The translations under genes were made by a program, and so were the position numbers. 64,000 bases of DNA from a bacterium (lineage in GTDB: Bacteria > Oederibacteriota > JAAXVQ01 > JAUVAV01), in the NCBI GenBank assembly GCA_021108215.1, contig JAIORK010000006.1:56395-120394 (forward strand), read 5' to 3'. The notes below the pieces were generated by a model. It made no database searches. It worked only from the letters and a program-made list of their open reading frames with translations, and was not told the DNA's origin. This document shows positions 1-7,731 of this stretch, in pieces (within the stretch, counting starts at the first letter, position 1; each line of letters begins with the position of its first letter).

Positions 1-1445
1 GCCGCATTGTTGCTAAGCGCTTTTTCAAGCGTATCACTAAAATATTTTTGCAGATCAACCCCGGCCACCTCCTGGGCCAGTTGCATGGCCCGCGCCGCAT
101 ACTGCATGACCTGAATGGTCTCAATACCTGAAATGTCATCAAAAAACCAGCCACAACTGGTAAACATCAATAAGGCGTTCCGCTGCATCTCAAGCAAGCG
201 TAAAATCGTTACTTTATCTGAATGAGACAGTTGCCGGCGGCAATGTTTTTCTAAAAATGATTCAATTTTAATTTCAGAACGGTTTAAAATGACATCAATA
301 TAATCATTGCGTGCCTGCCATGGCTGGTTGATATACGGTTGCAGGTTTTTCTCGAAAACCAGAATCAAATCATTGCGCAGCCCATCCAGTGCTTTGCGCA
401 GCGGTTCCCGCCAGGCTTGTGATGAGCCGGGTGCCAAGCCTGAATTGCACCCGCAATTGCTGCGCCATCTTTCAATACCGTGAAAACAGCTCCAGGACGT
501 ATTTTCAAATATCTCCGCCTCATGGGTCACGGCATACTTATCAAGATATTCCCCGTAAATTGTGATCTTCGCCTGGTGACGTGACTCAATATAATCAAGA
601 CAGTACGCCAACGCCATATCACCATAGCGATGGTGGTGGCCGTACGTCTCGCCGTCTGTGGCAATATTCACCAGCTGAGCAGGCTGGTCCGAATGCTCCG
701 AAAACAAGCCGGTCAACCGTTTTGAAAAATCTTCCCCATTTTTCAGGAGCGGCCCGAAAGCCACATCATGTGCCGCCGGATTGTCATAAAAGAAAAGGAT
801 TATTTTTTTCCCGGACGGCAGATGACACATATACGGCCTGCGCGGATCAACCCGGCTGCCTGCCACATCTTCCCAATTGGTTTCGCCGGTTTTCCGTACC
901 TGCTTGGCTTGATGGGCCGCCAAAATAGTGAACGCAATATCATTTTCCGCCAGCACTTCCAACGTCTCGAGATCCACCGCCGTCTCGGAAAGCCACATGC
1001 CTTCCGGTTTTCTCCCGAACCGGTATTCAAAATCACGAATCCCCCAGACAACCTGGGTCTCTTTGTCCCGGCGGTTGGCTAGCGGCATAATCATGTGATT
1101 GTATACCTGCGCCAAAGCCGACCCATGTCCGGAAAAATTGGCCTGACTTAATTTATCCGCTGCTAAGATTGACTGGTAGACTTCCGGTGCTTTTTTCTCC
1201 ATCCAGGAAAGCAAGGTTGGCCCAAAATTAAAACTAATCCGGGAATAACTATTGACGATATCAAGAATTTTTTCCTTTTCCCCCATAATCCGTGCCGCAG
1301 CATTGGGGGCATAACACTCCGCTGTAATCCGTTCATTCCAATCATGGTAGGGATACGCACTGTCCTGGCGCTCCACTTCTTCAATCCATGGATTTTCGCG
1401 CGGCGGTTGATAAAAATGTCCGTGAATACAAATCAATCTATCCAT
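1..1445 (-). CDS. GH57-like glycoside hydrolase with DUF3536-type region (C-terminus beyond window)
   Basis: The minus strand reads open from an ATG at 1443-1445 to the left edge of the window, about 481 codons, so the C-terminus is missing. The N-terminus holds the His-rich GH57 signature IHGHFYQPPRENPW, and near residue 160 the motif WLSETAVDLETL contains the Glu expected of the GH57 nucleophile region. DUF3536 proteins of this type are thought to act on alpha-glucans. The start lies 3 bases after the treZ stop and is preceded by AGGAGG inside the end of treZ, so the two genes should be co-translated. This supports a joint role in alpha-glucan or trehalose metabolism. The exact substrate cannot be read from the sequence. 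Confidence 0.82.
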   Translation of the reverse strand, partial: MDRLICIHGHFYQPPRENPWIEEVERQDSAYPYHDWNERITAECYAPNAAARIMGEKEKILDIVNSYSRISFNFGPTLLSWMEKKAPEVYQSILAADKLSQANFSGHGSALAQVYNHMIMPLANRRDKETQVVWGIRDFEYRFGRKPEGMWLSETAVDLETLEVLAENDIAFTILAAHQAKQVRKTGETNWEDVAGSRVDPRRPYMCHLPSGKKIILFFYDNPAAHDVAFGPLLKNGEDFSKRLTGLFSEHSDQPAQLVNIATDGETYGHHHRYGDMALAYCLDYIESRHQAKITIYGEYLDKYAVTHEAEIFENTSWSCFHGIERWRSNCGCNSGLAPGSSQAWREPLRKALDGLRNDLILVFEKNLQPYINQPWQARNDYIDVILNRSEIKIESFLEKHCRRQLSHSDKVTILRLLEMQRNALLMFTSCGWFFDDISGIETIQVMQYAARAMQLAQEVAGVDLQKYFSDTLEKALSNNA

Positions 1446-1448
1446 TGA

Positions 1449-3275
1449 TCAGGAATCCTCCTGCTGAAATACAACCACCTGAAAAGCTTGTAACGTCGTG
1501 CTTTGACCGGACAACCTGCCTGGCTTGAAGGTACAACCCCTTCCTCCCCAGGCAGAATCCTCCGAATCCAAGATACAAATCCAGTTCCCTTGCGGGAGCA
1601 GACTTGAACAAACATGCTGTTTGGGGTCGCAATGAAAAACACAAAACAACCGTGTTTGCTTCCGCTTCAAATCCAAGGTAATGATTTTTTTGTCCACATC
1701 ATCTTTGACTACCGATAATACGTGATCCCCGGCCTGACAATCAAGCACGGTTTTACGAATTTCCATCAATTTCCGATAAAACGCCAACAGCTTTTTATGC
1801 GCCCCGCGCCGGCGCAGTTCCCAATCCAATCGGGATTCTTTAAACACGGCAAGCGCAAAAGGATCAGGCGGTTCCTGCTTCCAGTTGAAGGTGCTGAATT
1901 CATTTTTCCGCCCTTGGCGCACTGCCGCCTTGAGCGCCTTGTCCGAATGATCCGCAAAGAATAAAAAGGGAGCTGTTTCACCGTATTCTTCCCCCATAAA
2001 AAGCATGGGGATGTAGGGCGAAAGTAATGTCATGGCTGCCATGCAGCGGACTGCTTCAGGCGAAACCAATTGGGAAATCCGTTCGCCATTGCACCGGTTC
2101 CCCACCTGATCATGGTTCTGATCATACACCACAAGTTTTTTGCCTGGCAATTGCTGTCGGGAGCTGCCATACCTGCGTTTTCTAAATTGCGATATCTGAC
2201 CCTGAAACACATAGCCGTCCCGTAATGCCTGACTAAGTACCTTAAACGAACCATAATCCCGGTAGTACCCCTGTCGCTCACCCGTAAAAAGCGCATGCAG
2301 GCTGTGATGCAGGTCATCGCACCAGCTGGCATCCATCCCCAATCCGTTCTCAACCACCGGCTGATGCACCCGGCTTTCATTGAGATCACTCTCAACAATC
2401 AGACAAAAATGACGTCCTTGTTTTTGGGAAAAAATTTTCACCTGGTCGGATAGTTCCGCCAAAAAAGGATAGGCACTCTGATCAAAAATTGCCTGAATCG
2501 CATCCAATCGCAGGGCGTCAATACGATAATTATCAAACCAGTGCAGCGCGTTTTGAATAAAATAATTCCTCACCTCGTCGCTGTACTGATCATCAAAATT
2601 AATCGCCTCACCCCAGGGGACCTTATACCGTTTTGAAAAATAGGGTCCATACGCTCCCAAATAATTACCTTCCGGACCCAAATGGTTGTAGACCACATCC
2701 AGCATCACAGACAGACCCAGCTTGTGGGCCGCATTGACCAGCCGCTTCAAGGCCTCCGGCCCGCCATAGTGGTCCTGGACTGCGTAGGGATAGACGCCGT
2801 CATAGCCCCAATTACGCTTGCCCGGACAGGCTGCCACCGGCATAATCTCAAGCGTGTTGATACCCAGTTCCTTGAGCTGCGTGAGACGCGGAATCACAGC
2901 ATCCAATGTCCCTTGAGAAGTAAACGTACCCACATGCAGCTCATAAATAATCATATTCGAGGCAGCAATACCCTGCCAGATTTTATCCTGCCATTTAAAT
3001 TGAGTATGGTCCACAATCTGCGAGGGACCGTGCACACCCTTCGGCTGAAACTGCGACGCCGGATCAGGCAATCGCTTGCCCTTGTCCAATTCAAACCAGT
3101 ATGCGGTGCCAGGCACCGCATTCACCTGCCCGGACCAGTAACCCAATTTTTCTGATTCCAATGGAATTGTAACGCTTTTCCCGCCCCGGAGCACCACCTT
3201 GACCTGCTTGGCCCAGGGTGCCCACACCCGGAATTCACACTGATTTTTTCCTAAATACGTTGCACCTACACGCAT
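1449..3275 (-). CDS. treZ: Malto-oligosyltrehalose trehalohydrolase (GH13)
   Basis: The protein (608 aa from the ATG at 3273-3275) should release trehalose from maltooligosyl-trehalose, the second step of the TreY/TreZ route. An N-terminal CBM48-like domain (about 1-95) is followed by the GH13 barrel. All catalytic regions are visible: DVVYNH at 193-198, RLDAIQAI with nucleophile Asp258, IVES with Glu295, and NHD with Asp389. The NWGYDGVYP motif (155-163) is typical of TreZ and of branching enzymes. I prefer the ATG at 3275 because GGGGA lies about 8 bases upstream; an in-frame TTG at 3302 has no ribosome site. The partner treY is not in the window, and the downstream neighbour is the GH57-like gene. 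A branching-enzyme role is less likely given the length and the family match. Confidence 0.88.
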   Translation of the reverse strand: MRVGATYLGKNQCEFRVWAPWAKQVKVVLRGGKSVTIPLESEKLGYWSGQVNAVPGTAYWFELDKGKRLPDPASQFQPKGVHGPSQIVDHTQFKWQDKIWQGIAASNMIIYELHVGTFTSQGTLDAVIPRLTQLKELGINTLEIMPVAACPGKRNWGYDGVYPYAVQDHYGGPEALKRLVNAAHKLGLSVMLDVVYNHLGPEGNYLGAYGPYFSKRYKVPWGEAINFDDQYSDEVRNYFIQNALHWFDNYRIDALRLDAIQAIFDQSAYPFLAELSDQVKIFSQKQGRHFCLIVESDLNESRVHQPVVENGLGMDASWCDDLHHSLHALFTGERQGYYRDYGSFKVLSQALRDGYVFQGQISQFRKRRYGSSRQQLPGKKLVVYDQNHDQVGNRCNGERISQLVSPEAVRCMAAMTLLSPYIPMLFMGEEYGETAPFLFFADHSDKALKAAVRQGRKNEFSTFNWKQEPPDPFALAVFKESRLDWELRRRGAHKKLLAFYRKLMEIRKTVLDCQAGDHVLSVVKDDVDKKIITLDLKRKQTRLFCVFHCDPKQHVCSSLLPQGNWICILDSEDSAWGGRGCTFKPGRLSGQSTTLQAFQVVVFQQEDS

Positions 3276-3400
3276 ATATCCATCCCCGGCCCGGTTTATC
3301 AAGAATAATTATTATATATCATATTAACGGTAATAAGGCGGCCTAATTGATTGAAACAAGCCGATGAAATGATTATTTTTGAGAATAATTCCGCGCAGTT

Positions 3401-3772
3401 TTAGGTATCTTTTCTTGCCGCATAGGCAAATTGATCAAAGTATTTCCGCCATAAAACAGCAGACGTGGCAAATTGATTTTCTCCATAAAAATAATCAACC
3501 ATACCTTCCCGCACACGGAACAATTCCTTCAAACGGGAGTATTGCCCAATGGGTTCGATCGTAAACTCCAATAATTCCAATGCTCTGACAAACGCTTTCT
3601 TCGCCATGGCATCCTTGCCTTTTTCCTGCCAAGTAAGCGCGCGGCTGACTTCGCTGCCGATATTTGCCATCTGCTCACAAAACGACATCTGCATCCAACG
3701 CCCTTGCGCGAGTTCGCTATGCTGAGCGCTCATTGTTTCACCCATTTCTTGACAATGGCCATCACTTTTCAT
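3401..3772 (-). CDS. Small conserved-looking helical protein of unknown function
   Basis: This 123-aa protein is predicted to be largely helical and soluble, with no signal peptide. The second half contains AFVRALELLEFTI followed by RLKELFRVREGMVDYFYG and a C-terminal WRKYFDQFAYAAR. That pattern resembles small unannotated four-helix proteins I have seen in anaerobes, but I cannot give it a function. GAGGG lies 5 bases before the chosen ATG; a second ATG 13 codons in also has GGGTGA ahead and could be the real start. It stands alone between treZ and the tRNA. Confidence 0.6.
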   Translation of the reverse strand: MKSDGHCQEMGETMSAQHSELAQGRWMQMSFCEQMANIGSEVSRALTWQEKGKDAMAKKAFVRALELLEFTIEPIGQYSRLKELFRVREGMVDYFYGENQFATSAVLWRKYFDQFAYAARKDT

Positions 3773-3922
3773 AAGTGCCCTCTATTTGGATTATCACGGT
3801 ACTATCGCCCGATTCGCGCACCAGAATTATACGCCATCGCAAAGAAAAACCCCACCTAAAAAAAACACCGGATTTTTCCCGTGCTTATGTTAGATTTTTT
3901 TTGTTTTTATTATATTTTTTCC

Positions 3923-3950
3923 TTGATTAATCGCAGGAAATGAATATCAT
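3923..3950 (+). promoter_or_regulatory. Possible promoter of the tRNA-Asn gene
   Basis: TTGATT (3923-3928) and TATCAT (3945-3950) are separated by 16 bases and end 29 bases before the mature tRNA. The surrounding DNA is AT-rich. Neither box is a perfect consensus. Confidence 0.35.
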
Positions 3951-3979
3951 AGTAAATCTTGTTGTTCAGACATTTTTAT

Positions 3980-4054
3980 TCCCTGGTAGCTCAATGGTAG
4001 AGCATTCGGCTGTTAACCGAAGGGTTGTTGGTTCGAGTCCAACCTGGGGAGCCA
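3980..4054 (+). tRNA. tRNA-Asn (GUU anticodon), CCA encoded
   Basis: A complete cloverleaf can be drawn: acceptor TCCCTGG paired with CTGGGGA (two G-U pairs), a GCTC/GAGC D stem, anticodon stem TTCGG/CCGAA with loop CTGTTAA, and T arm GTTGG-TTCGAGT-CCAAC, then discriminator G and an encoded CCA. The anticodon GTT reads Asn codons. The last bases of the gene (4045-4053) are also the first bases of each of the three ~490-bp repeats that follow, so this tRNA probably served as the founding attachment site of the array. Confidence 0.96.
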
Positions 4055-4177
4055 GATTTTCGCTCCGCGAAAATCAGAGCAGTTGAGCAAATGAACAGTT
4101 GATCAGTAGAAAAAGCGAAACTGCGGTCTGCTGTTCCACTGCTCTACTGTTCTCGATTTTGCGGTTTATTCTTTCCA

Positions 4178-4209
4178 GGCCTGGAATCCAATTCCAGGCC
4201 TTTTCTTTT
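4178..4209 (+). terminator. Intrinsic terminator 1 of R1
   Basis: A perfect 10-bp stem GGCCTGGAAT/ATTCCAGGCC with a CCA loop is followed by TTTTCTTTT. It would end the tRNA-Asn transcript. Confidence 0.8.
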
Positions 4210-4404
4210 CTCATTTTTTTCATTTTCCATACGCCGAGTCCAACCCGTTTTCGCGGAACGAAAAATGCATAACAATTGATCAGTTGAACAGTAAAAGTTC
4301 AATTGCGCGCGCAGGGAGTCCCATACGACCCCCAACCGGCCGGGGCGGTCTACTGCTCAACTGATCTACTGCTCTCTCTTTTGACTTTGTTTTTATATTT
4401 TTAC

Positions 4405-4431
4405 CCTGCTGATCTTTCAGCAGGTTTTTTT
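4405..4431 (+). terminator. Intrinsic terminator 2 of R1
   Basis: An 8-bp stem CCTGCTGA/TCAGCAGG with a TCTT loop is followed by seven T residues. Confidence 0.8.
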
Positions 4432-4651
4432 ATTATTCAAACATCCGAACTCCGGGACTTCCCACACTCTCTCCTCTTGGGAGCGAGCCGGAGCGAAGAA
4501 CTATGCTAATATACTAATCAACGTCCCGGATCACGGATCACAAAAGACCGCACAGTTCGCTGAAAGGCCGCCCACCTGTGCCGAAAACGATCACACCGGA
4601 AGATTCGGTCAGACTAACACAGTGGGTGGTACAATAATTGGGGGCAGGTCA

Positions 4652-5095
4652 ATGAGAATAGAGAAAATTACCAATAACAAGAAGCAATACCTTGATTTAT
4701 TGCTATTAGCAGACGAGCAAGAGGATATGATTGACAGATATTTGGAAAGTGGCGATATGTTTGCACTATACGATGATGACTTAAAGACTGTTTGTGTTGT
4801 TGTAGCGATAGACAAAGAAACCTGCGAATTGAAAAACATAGCAACATATAAAAAATATCAAGGTAAAGGATATGCTAAGGCTCTAATAAAGTTTGTCTCA
4901 GATTATTACAAAAACAACTATAAAACAATGCTTGTCGGAACAGGTGAAACTCCGACAATATTGTCATTTTATGAAAGTTGCGGATTTGAAAAATCTCATT
5001 TTATCAAGAATTTTTTTACCGATAATTATGACCACCCAATGTTTGAAGACGGAATACAACTTATTGACATGGTTTATCTGAAGAAAAAATTATAA
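4652..5095 (+). CDS. GNAT-family N-acetyltransferase (YvbK-like)
   Basis: The 147-aa protein has the GNAT acetyl-CoA pyrophosphate-binding motif YQGKGYA (69-75) after the strand CELKNIATY, and the second conserved helix FYESCGF (106-112). Substrate is unknown; small-molecule or protein acetylation are both possible. The ATG at 4652 follows GGGGGCAGG at a good distance, so an upstream in-frame GTG is not needed. The gene is the cargo between repeats R1 and R2. An attC-like palindrome starts 10 bases after its stop, which is how integron-type cassettes are built. Its AT-rich codon use also suggests transfer. Confidence 0.85.
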   Translation: MRIEKITNNKKQYLDLLLLADEQEDMIDRYLESGDMFALYDDDLKTVCVVVAIDKETCELKNIATYKKYQGKGYAKALIKFVSDYYKNNYKTMLVGTGETPTILSFYESCGFEKSHFIKNFFTDNYDHPMFEDGIQLIDMVYLKKKL

Positions 5096-5104
5096 ATGCC
5101 TGCT

Positions 5105-5240
5105 GCTAACAAGCGGTCATACGCCATAGGGGTTTTAGTGGTATATCAATCGTTTCAGCTCGCATCAAGGTCTGTAACGGGTGATACAGACGCAGCTCCG
5201 AAATCCCCTACGGCGCATACCGCCAACCGTTGGCGGGCAT
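5105..5240 (+). other. attC-like imperfect palindrome behind the GNAT gene
   Basis: The left arm (about 5108-5140, GCGGTCATACGCC then ATAGGGG) pairs with the right arm (about 5197-5230, read in reverse as GCGGTATGCGCC then GTAGGGG). There is one unpaired extra base and a ~55-base loop. AAC near the left end and GTT near the right end match the simple sites of integron attC recombination sites. The 7-base core boxes do not fit the textbook consensus exactly. No integron integrase is present here. Confidence 0.5.
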
Positions 5241-5254
5241 AAAGGCTGCAGAAA

Positions 5255-5377
5255 TTATAACGAACTGACCTGCCCCCGCTCAGGCCAGCCGGGTTTGCCT
5301 TGGTTGTATTTGCAGTCCTCACACCCTAGCCAATCCGGAAAATCCTGTTTTTGCTTGTCCTTGGTTTCATCTTTCAT
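5255..5377 (-). CDS. 40-aa protein with a CEDCKYN metal-binding-like motif
   Basis: A short frame opens at the ATG ending at 5377 with AAAGGAG 9 bases upstream, and its first codons overlap the stop of the preceding HTH frame, suggesting coupled translation. The protein is charged at the N-terminus (MKDETKDKQK) and carries DWLGCEDCKYNQGKPGW in the middle; two Cys spaced CxxC could form half a zinc site. I do not recognise the family. It probably belongs to the same mobile-element remnant as the HTH fragment. Confidence 0.5.
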   Translation of the reverse strand: MKDETKDKQKQDFPDWLGCEDCKYNQGKPGWPERGQVSSL

Positions 5378-5738
5378 GAATATCCACTCCTTTCATGCGT
5401 AAAAATGCCACTTGATTTTTTAAAGGCTGGCTTATTAGGCTTCTGAGCATGCGTTCTGTGATGCGGATGGATGGCAAAGGATCGCCCAGGTTTTGTAGTG
5501 CTTGGATGATTTGGGGATTTAGTTGTAAAAGCCTGAGAATTTGGTTAACACGCATCCGAGAAGTACCAAGATGCCTGGCTAGGTCTGCCTGAGTGGAATA
5601 TTCACCTGATTTTAGATGCGCTTGATATGTTAGAGCTAAAATGATGGAATTTTTATAGACTTTCGGGGTTCGTGGATTTGTTCTTTCGATTATGGGAATT
5701 ATGAAAGTGTATTGAAAAGTTCTATCTATGGAACAGTA
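5367..5738 (-). pseudogene. 5'-truncated HTH (ParB/KorB-like) gene cut off by repeat R2
   Basis: Read on the minus strand from the R2 boundary, the frame encodes VYKNSIILALTYQ, then a helix-turn-helix YSTQADLARHLGTSRMRVNQIL, then a helical tail ending VDIHER. The HTH and the following LLQLNPQIIQAL are like those of ParB-type or recombinase-associated DNA-binding proteins. No start codon with a ribosome site exists in the frame before it runs into R2, so the 5' end has been lost at the junction. An internal ATG at 5555 could at best make a 62-aa piece without the full HTH. It was probably part of a mobile element. Confidence 0.6.
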
Positions 5739-6223
5739 TGGGGAGCCTGATTTTCGCTCCGCGAAAATCAGAGCAGTTAAGCAAATGAACAGTTGATCAG
5801 TAGAAAAAACGAAACTGCGGTCTGCTGTTCCACTGCTCTACTGTTCTCGATTTTGCGGTTTATTCTTTCCAGGCCTGGAATCCAATTCCAGGCCTTTTCT
5901 TTTCTCGTTTTTTTCATTTTCCATACGCCGAGTCCAACCCGCTTTCGCGGGGCGAAAGATGCAAAAAAAATTAATCAATTGAACAGTAAAAGTTCAATTG
6001 CGACCGAAGGGAGTCCCATACGCTCCCCCAACCGGCCGGGGTGGTCTACTGATCCCCGCCCCTCTCTTTTGACTTTGTTTTTATATTTTTACCCTGCTGA
6101 TCTTCCAACAGGGCTTTTTTTTATTATTCGAACATTCGAGCTCCGGGACTTCCCACACTCTCTCCTCTTGGGAGCGAGCCGGAGCGAAGAACTATACTAA
6201 TATACTAATCAACGTCCCGGATC
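5739..6223 (+). repeat. R2: second ~490-bp direct repeat
   Basis: This copy starts TGGGGAGCC and ends CCCGGATC like R1, and keeps the first hairpin, the octamer clusters and the first terminator. Its second terminator has changed (CCTGCTGA... now faces ...CCAACAGGG) and is weakened. Its left edge removes the 5' end of the HTH gene and its right edge replaces the 3' end of the secreted-protein gene at 6205-6423. Confidence 0.85.
5872..5903 (+). terminator. Intrinsic terminator of R2
   Basis: Same 10-bp GGCCTGGAAT/ATTCCAGGCC stem and T-rich tail as in R1. Confidence 0.75.
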
Positions 6224-6423
6224 CTATACAACAGTACTTGAACATCAGCAACAACTAGAAGACTTTTCAAATCCATCATTTTAAGTTTTTCTGATTGTCC
6301 TTCAAGGCTTTTATATGCAGCATCAATTTGTGCTTGTTCTTTTTCTGTATAGGCTCCCCAAACATTACTTGTACCTATAATAAATGCAAGGCTTAAAAAT
6401 ATCAGTAACAGATGTTTATTCAT
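6205..6423 (-). pseudogene. Small secreted protein, 3' end replaced by repeat R2
   Basis: The N-terminus (MNKHLLLIFLSLAFIIGTSNVWGA) is a good signal peptide, followed by a charged helical segment AYTEKEQAQIDAAYKSLEGQ and a hydrophobic stretch. GAGAGGCG precedes the ATG at 6423. The last six residues and the stop codon lie inside R2, so the native C-terminus is missing and the 72-aa product is a fusion to repeat DNA. Function unknown. Confidence 0.55.
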
Positions 6424-6479
6424 AGATAACGCCTCTCAGTTTTAAAATTTAGCTTTTATTAAAAATCATCTTTATTAAT

Positions 6480-6770
6480 TTACTTATTTTTATTTGCTAT
6501 GCAATCGTTATATTCCTTCAATTGTTTATAATATACTTCACAACCTTCGTTGAATGAGTCTGAATTACCATCACATTCACCACCATTTTCTTTAGCCCAT
6601 TCAAATCCTGCATAATGACCACTACCTTCAGAATAGGGATTTTGTGGTTCAATACAGTTTATGGTTGAATTCACACTATTATTTTTTCTGTAATTATTTG
6701 TATCATTAGAACAGCTAAACAAGGGGATTGATAAAACAACTGTGATTAATAGTATCGTGATTTTTTTCAA
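6480..6770 (-). CDS. Small lipoprotein with a Cys-rich GHYAGFEWAKENG domain
   Basis: This 96-aa protein has a type II signal sequence with lipobox LFSC, so it should be lipidated at Cys20. The mature part is Asn-rich and then carries YSEGSGHYAGFEWAKENG with several Cys (GECDGN, EGCEVYY, NDCIANK), a small domain seen in short phage- or accessory-region proteins; no activity is known to me. The start is a TTG with GGAGG 8 bases upstream. It lies between R2 and R3 with the truncated secreted-protein gene downstream. Confidence 0.65.
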   Translation of the reverse strand: MKKITILLITVVLSIPLFSCSNDTNNYRKNNSVNSTINCIEPQNPYSEGSGHYAGFEWAKENGGECDGNSDSFNEGCEVYYKQLKEYNDCIANKNK

Positions 6771-7015
6771 TATCTTTTCCTCCGAATTAAATACTGTTCG
6801 ATATTTTAAGCTGCTTTTGTCAGATTGGGAATGATTATTTGACTTCCATATCTCAATAGTACGGTTCTAACATCGTCCACAGTGGGGAGCCTGATTTTCG
6901 CTCCGCGAAAATCAGAGCAGTTGAGCAAATGAACAGTTGATCAGTAGAAAAAGCGAAACTGCGGTCTGCTGTTCCACTGCTCTACTGTTCTCGATTTTGC
7001 GGTTTATTCTTTCCA

Positions 7016-7047
7016 GGCCTGGAATCCAATTCCAGGCCTTTTCTTTT
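7016..7047 (+). terminator. Intrinsic terminator 1 of R3
   Basis: 10-bp GGCCTGGAAT/ATTCCAGGCC stem followed by a T-rich tail. Confidence 0.75.
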
Positions 7048-7248
7048 CTCATTTTTTTCATTTCCCATGCAAAAATTTTCCATTTTTTCAGTCTAACCAT
7101 ACGAACATGCTTTTCTACTAAAACTGATGAACAATTGATCAGTTAAACAGTAAAAATTCAATTGCGACCGAAGGGAGTCCCATACGATCCCCCAACCGGC
7201 CGGGGCGGTCTACTGTTCTCTCTTTTGACTTTGTTTTTATATTTTTAA

Positions 7249-7275
7249 CCTGCTGATCTTTCAGCAGGTTTTTTT
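7249..7275 (+). terminator. Intrinsic terminator 2 of R3
   Basis: 8-bp CCTGCTGA/TCAGCAGG stem, TCTT loop, seven T residues. Confidence 0.75.
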
Positions 7276-7397
7276 ATTATTCGAACATTCGAACTCCGGG
7301 ACTCCCCACACCCTCTCCTCTCGGGAGCGAGCCGGAGCGAGCCGGAGCGAAAAACTATACTAATATACTAATCAACGTCCCGGATCACACACCTCTG

Positions 7398-7646
7398 TTA
7401 CGCTCTCTGCATTTTACCCCCGCATTTGGGGCAATTTATTTCATAACAAGGAACACTTTGCTGATGATACAGTATTTCACCGCAACTGGGACAAATGCAT
7501 TCTCCACTGGGACCTGCCCCCGGGGCATTGCCACCCATTCTGCCCCTGCCGCCACCTTGGCCCATACCCCGGCCTCCTCCTCTGCCACTACCTTGACCCA
7601 TACCCCGGCCTCCTCCAAACTGACCTTCTCCATCACCTCTTGGCAT
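7398..7646 (-). CDS. Gly/Arg-rich small protein with C-terminal zinc ribbon
   Basis: The 82-aa protein opens MPRGDGEGQFGGG, resembling the start of DUF5320 proteins, then has GRGMGQG-type Gly/Arg repeats to about residue 45. A C-terminal CPSCG...CPKCG pair forms a likely zinc ribbon. Proteins beginning MPRGDG often neighbour NifX/NifB-like metal-cluster genes. It is the last gene of the six-gene minus-strand operon. A direct role is unknown; nucleic-acid or metal handling fits the composition. Confidence 0.7.
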   Translation of the reverse strand: MPRGDGEGQFGGGRGMGQGSGRGGGRGMGQGGGRGRMGGNAPGAGPSGECICPSCGEILYHQQSVPCYEINCPKCGGKMQRA

Positions 7647-7731
7647 TTTTCAACCTCCTTTGAAATCCGAAACATTCACGAATTTAAAACTTAGCCTATT
7701 TACTAAGTTTCTAATTCAGCAACGTTCTCAA

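Larger units (their letters stand above)
4045..4534 (+). repeat. R1: first of three ~490-bp non-coding direct repeats, joined to tRNA-Asn
   Basis: This stretch recurs almost unchanged at 5739-6223 and 6883-7386. It begins with TGGGGAGCC, here the tRNA 3' end, then a 9-bp hairpin GATTTTCGC/GCGAAAATC at 4056-4076. Next come runs of an octamer GANCAGTN in both orientations, two intrinsic terminators, and a CCAACCGGCCGGGG segment. It closes between inverted arms TCCGGGAC (4451-4458) and GTCCCGGA (4523-4530). Short frames inside it match between copies only because the DNA does; none has a convincing ribosome site. No recombinase gene accompanies it. It may be a non-autonomous integrating element or a tRNA-linked recombination module. 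Confidence 0.85.
6883..7386 (+). repeat. R3: third ~490-bp direct repeat
   Basis: Starts TGGGGAGCC and ends CCCGGATC as R1 and R2. It is slightly longer, partly through a 10-bp tandem duplication (GAGCCGGAGC) near 7328-7347. Both terminators are intact. It sits directly downstream of the convergent operon that ends at 7398. Confidence 0.85.

Noticed and set aside
581..1082. Plus-strand open frames opposite the GH57-like gene
   Set aside because: The minus strand codes for a recognisable GH57/DUF3536 protein throughout; the opposite frames have no ribosome site or family match.
3276..3302. TTG start of treZ at 3302
   Set aside because: No ribosome site precedes it; the ATG at 3275 gives the usual TreZ length.
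4144..4509. Open frames inside R1, repeated in R2 and R3
   Set aside because: They span hairpins and terminators, differ in length between copies and have no ribosome site. Similarity reflects the DNA repeat.
4045..7386. CRISPR array
   Set aside because: Only three copies, each ~490 bp and unevenly spaced by genes; no short spacers and no cas genes.
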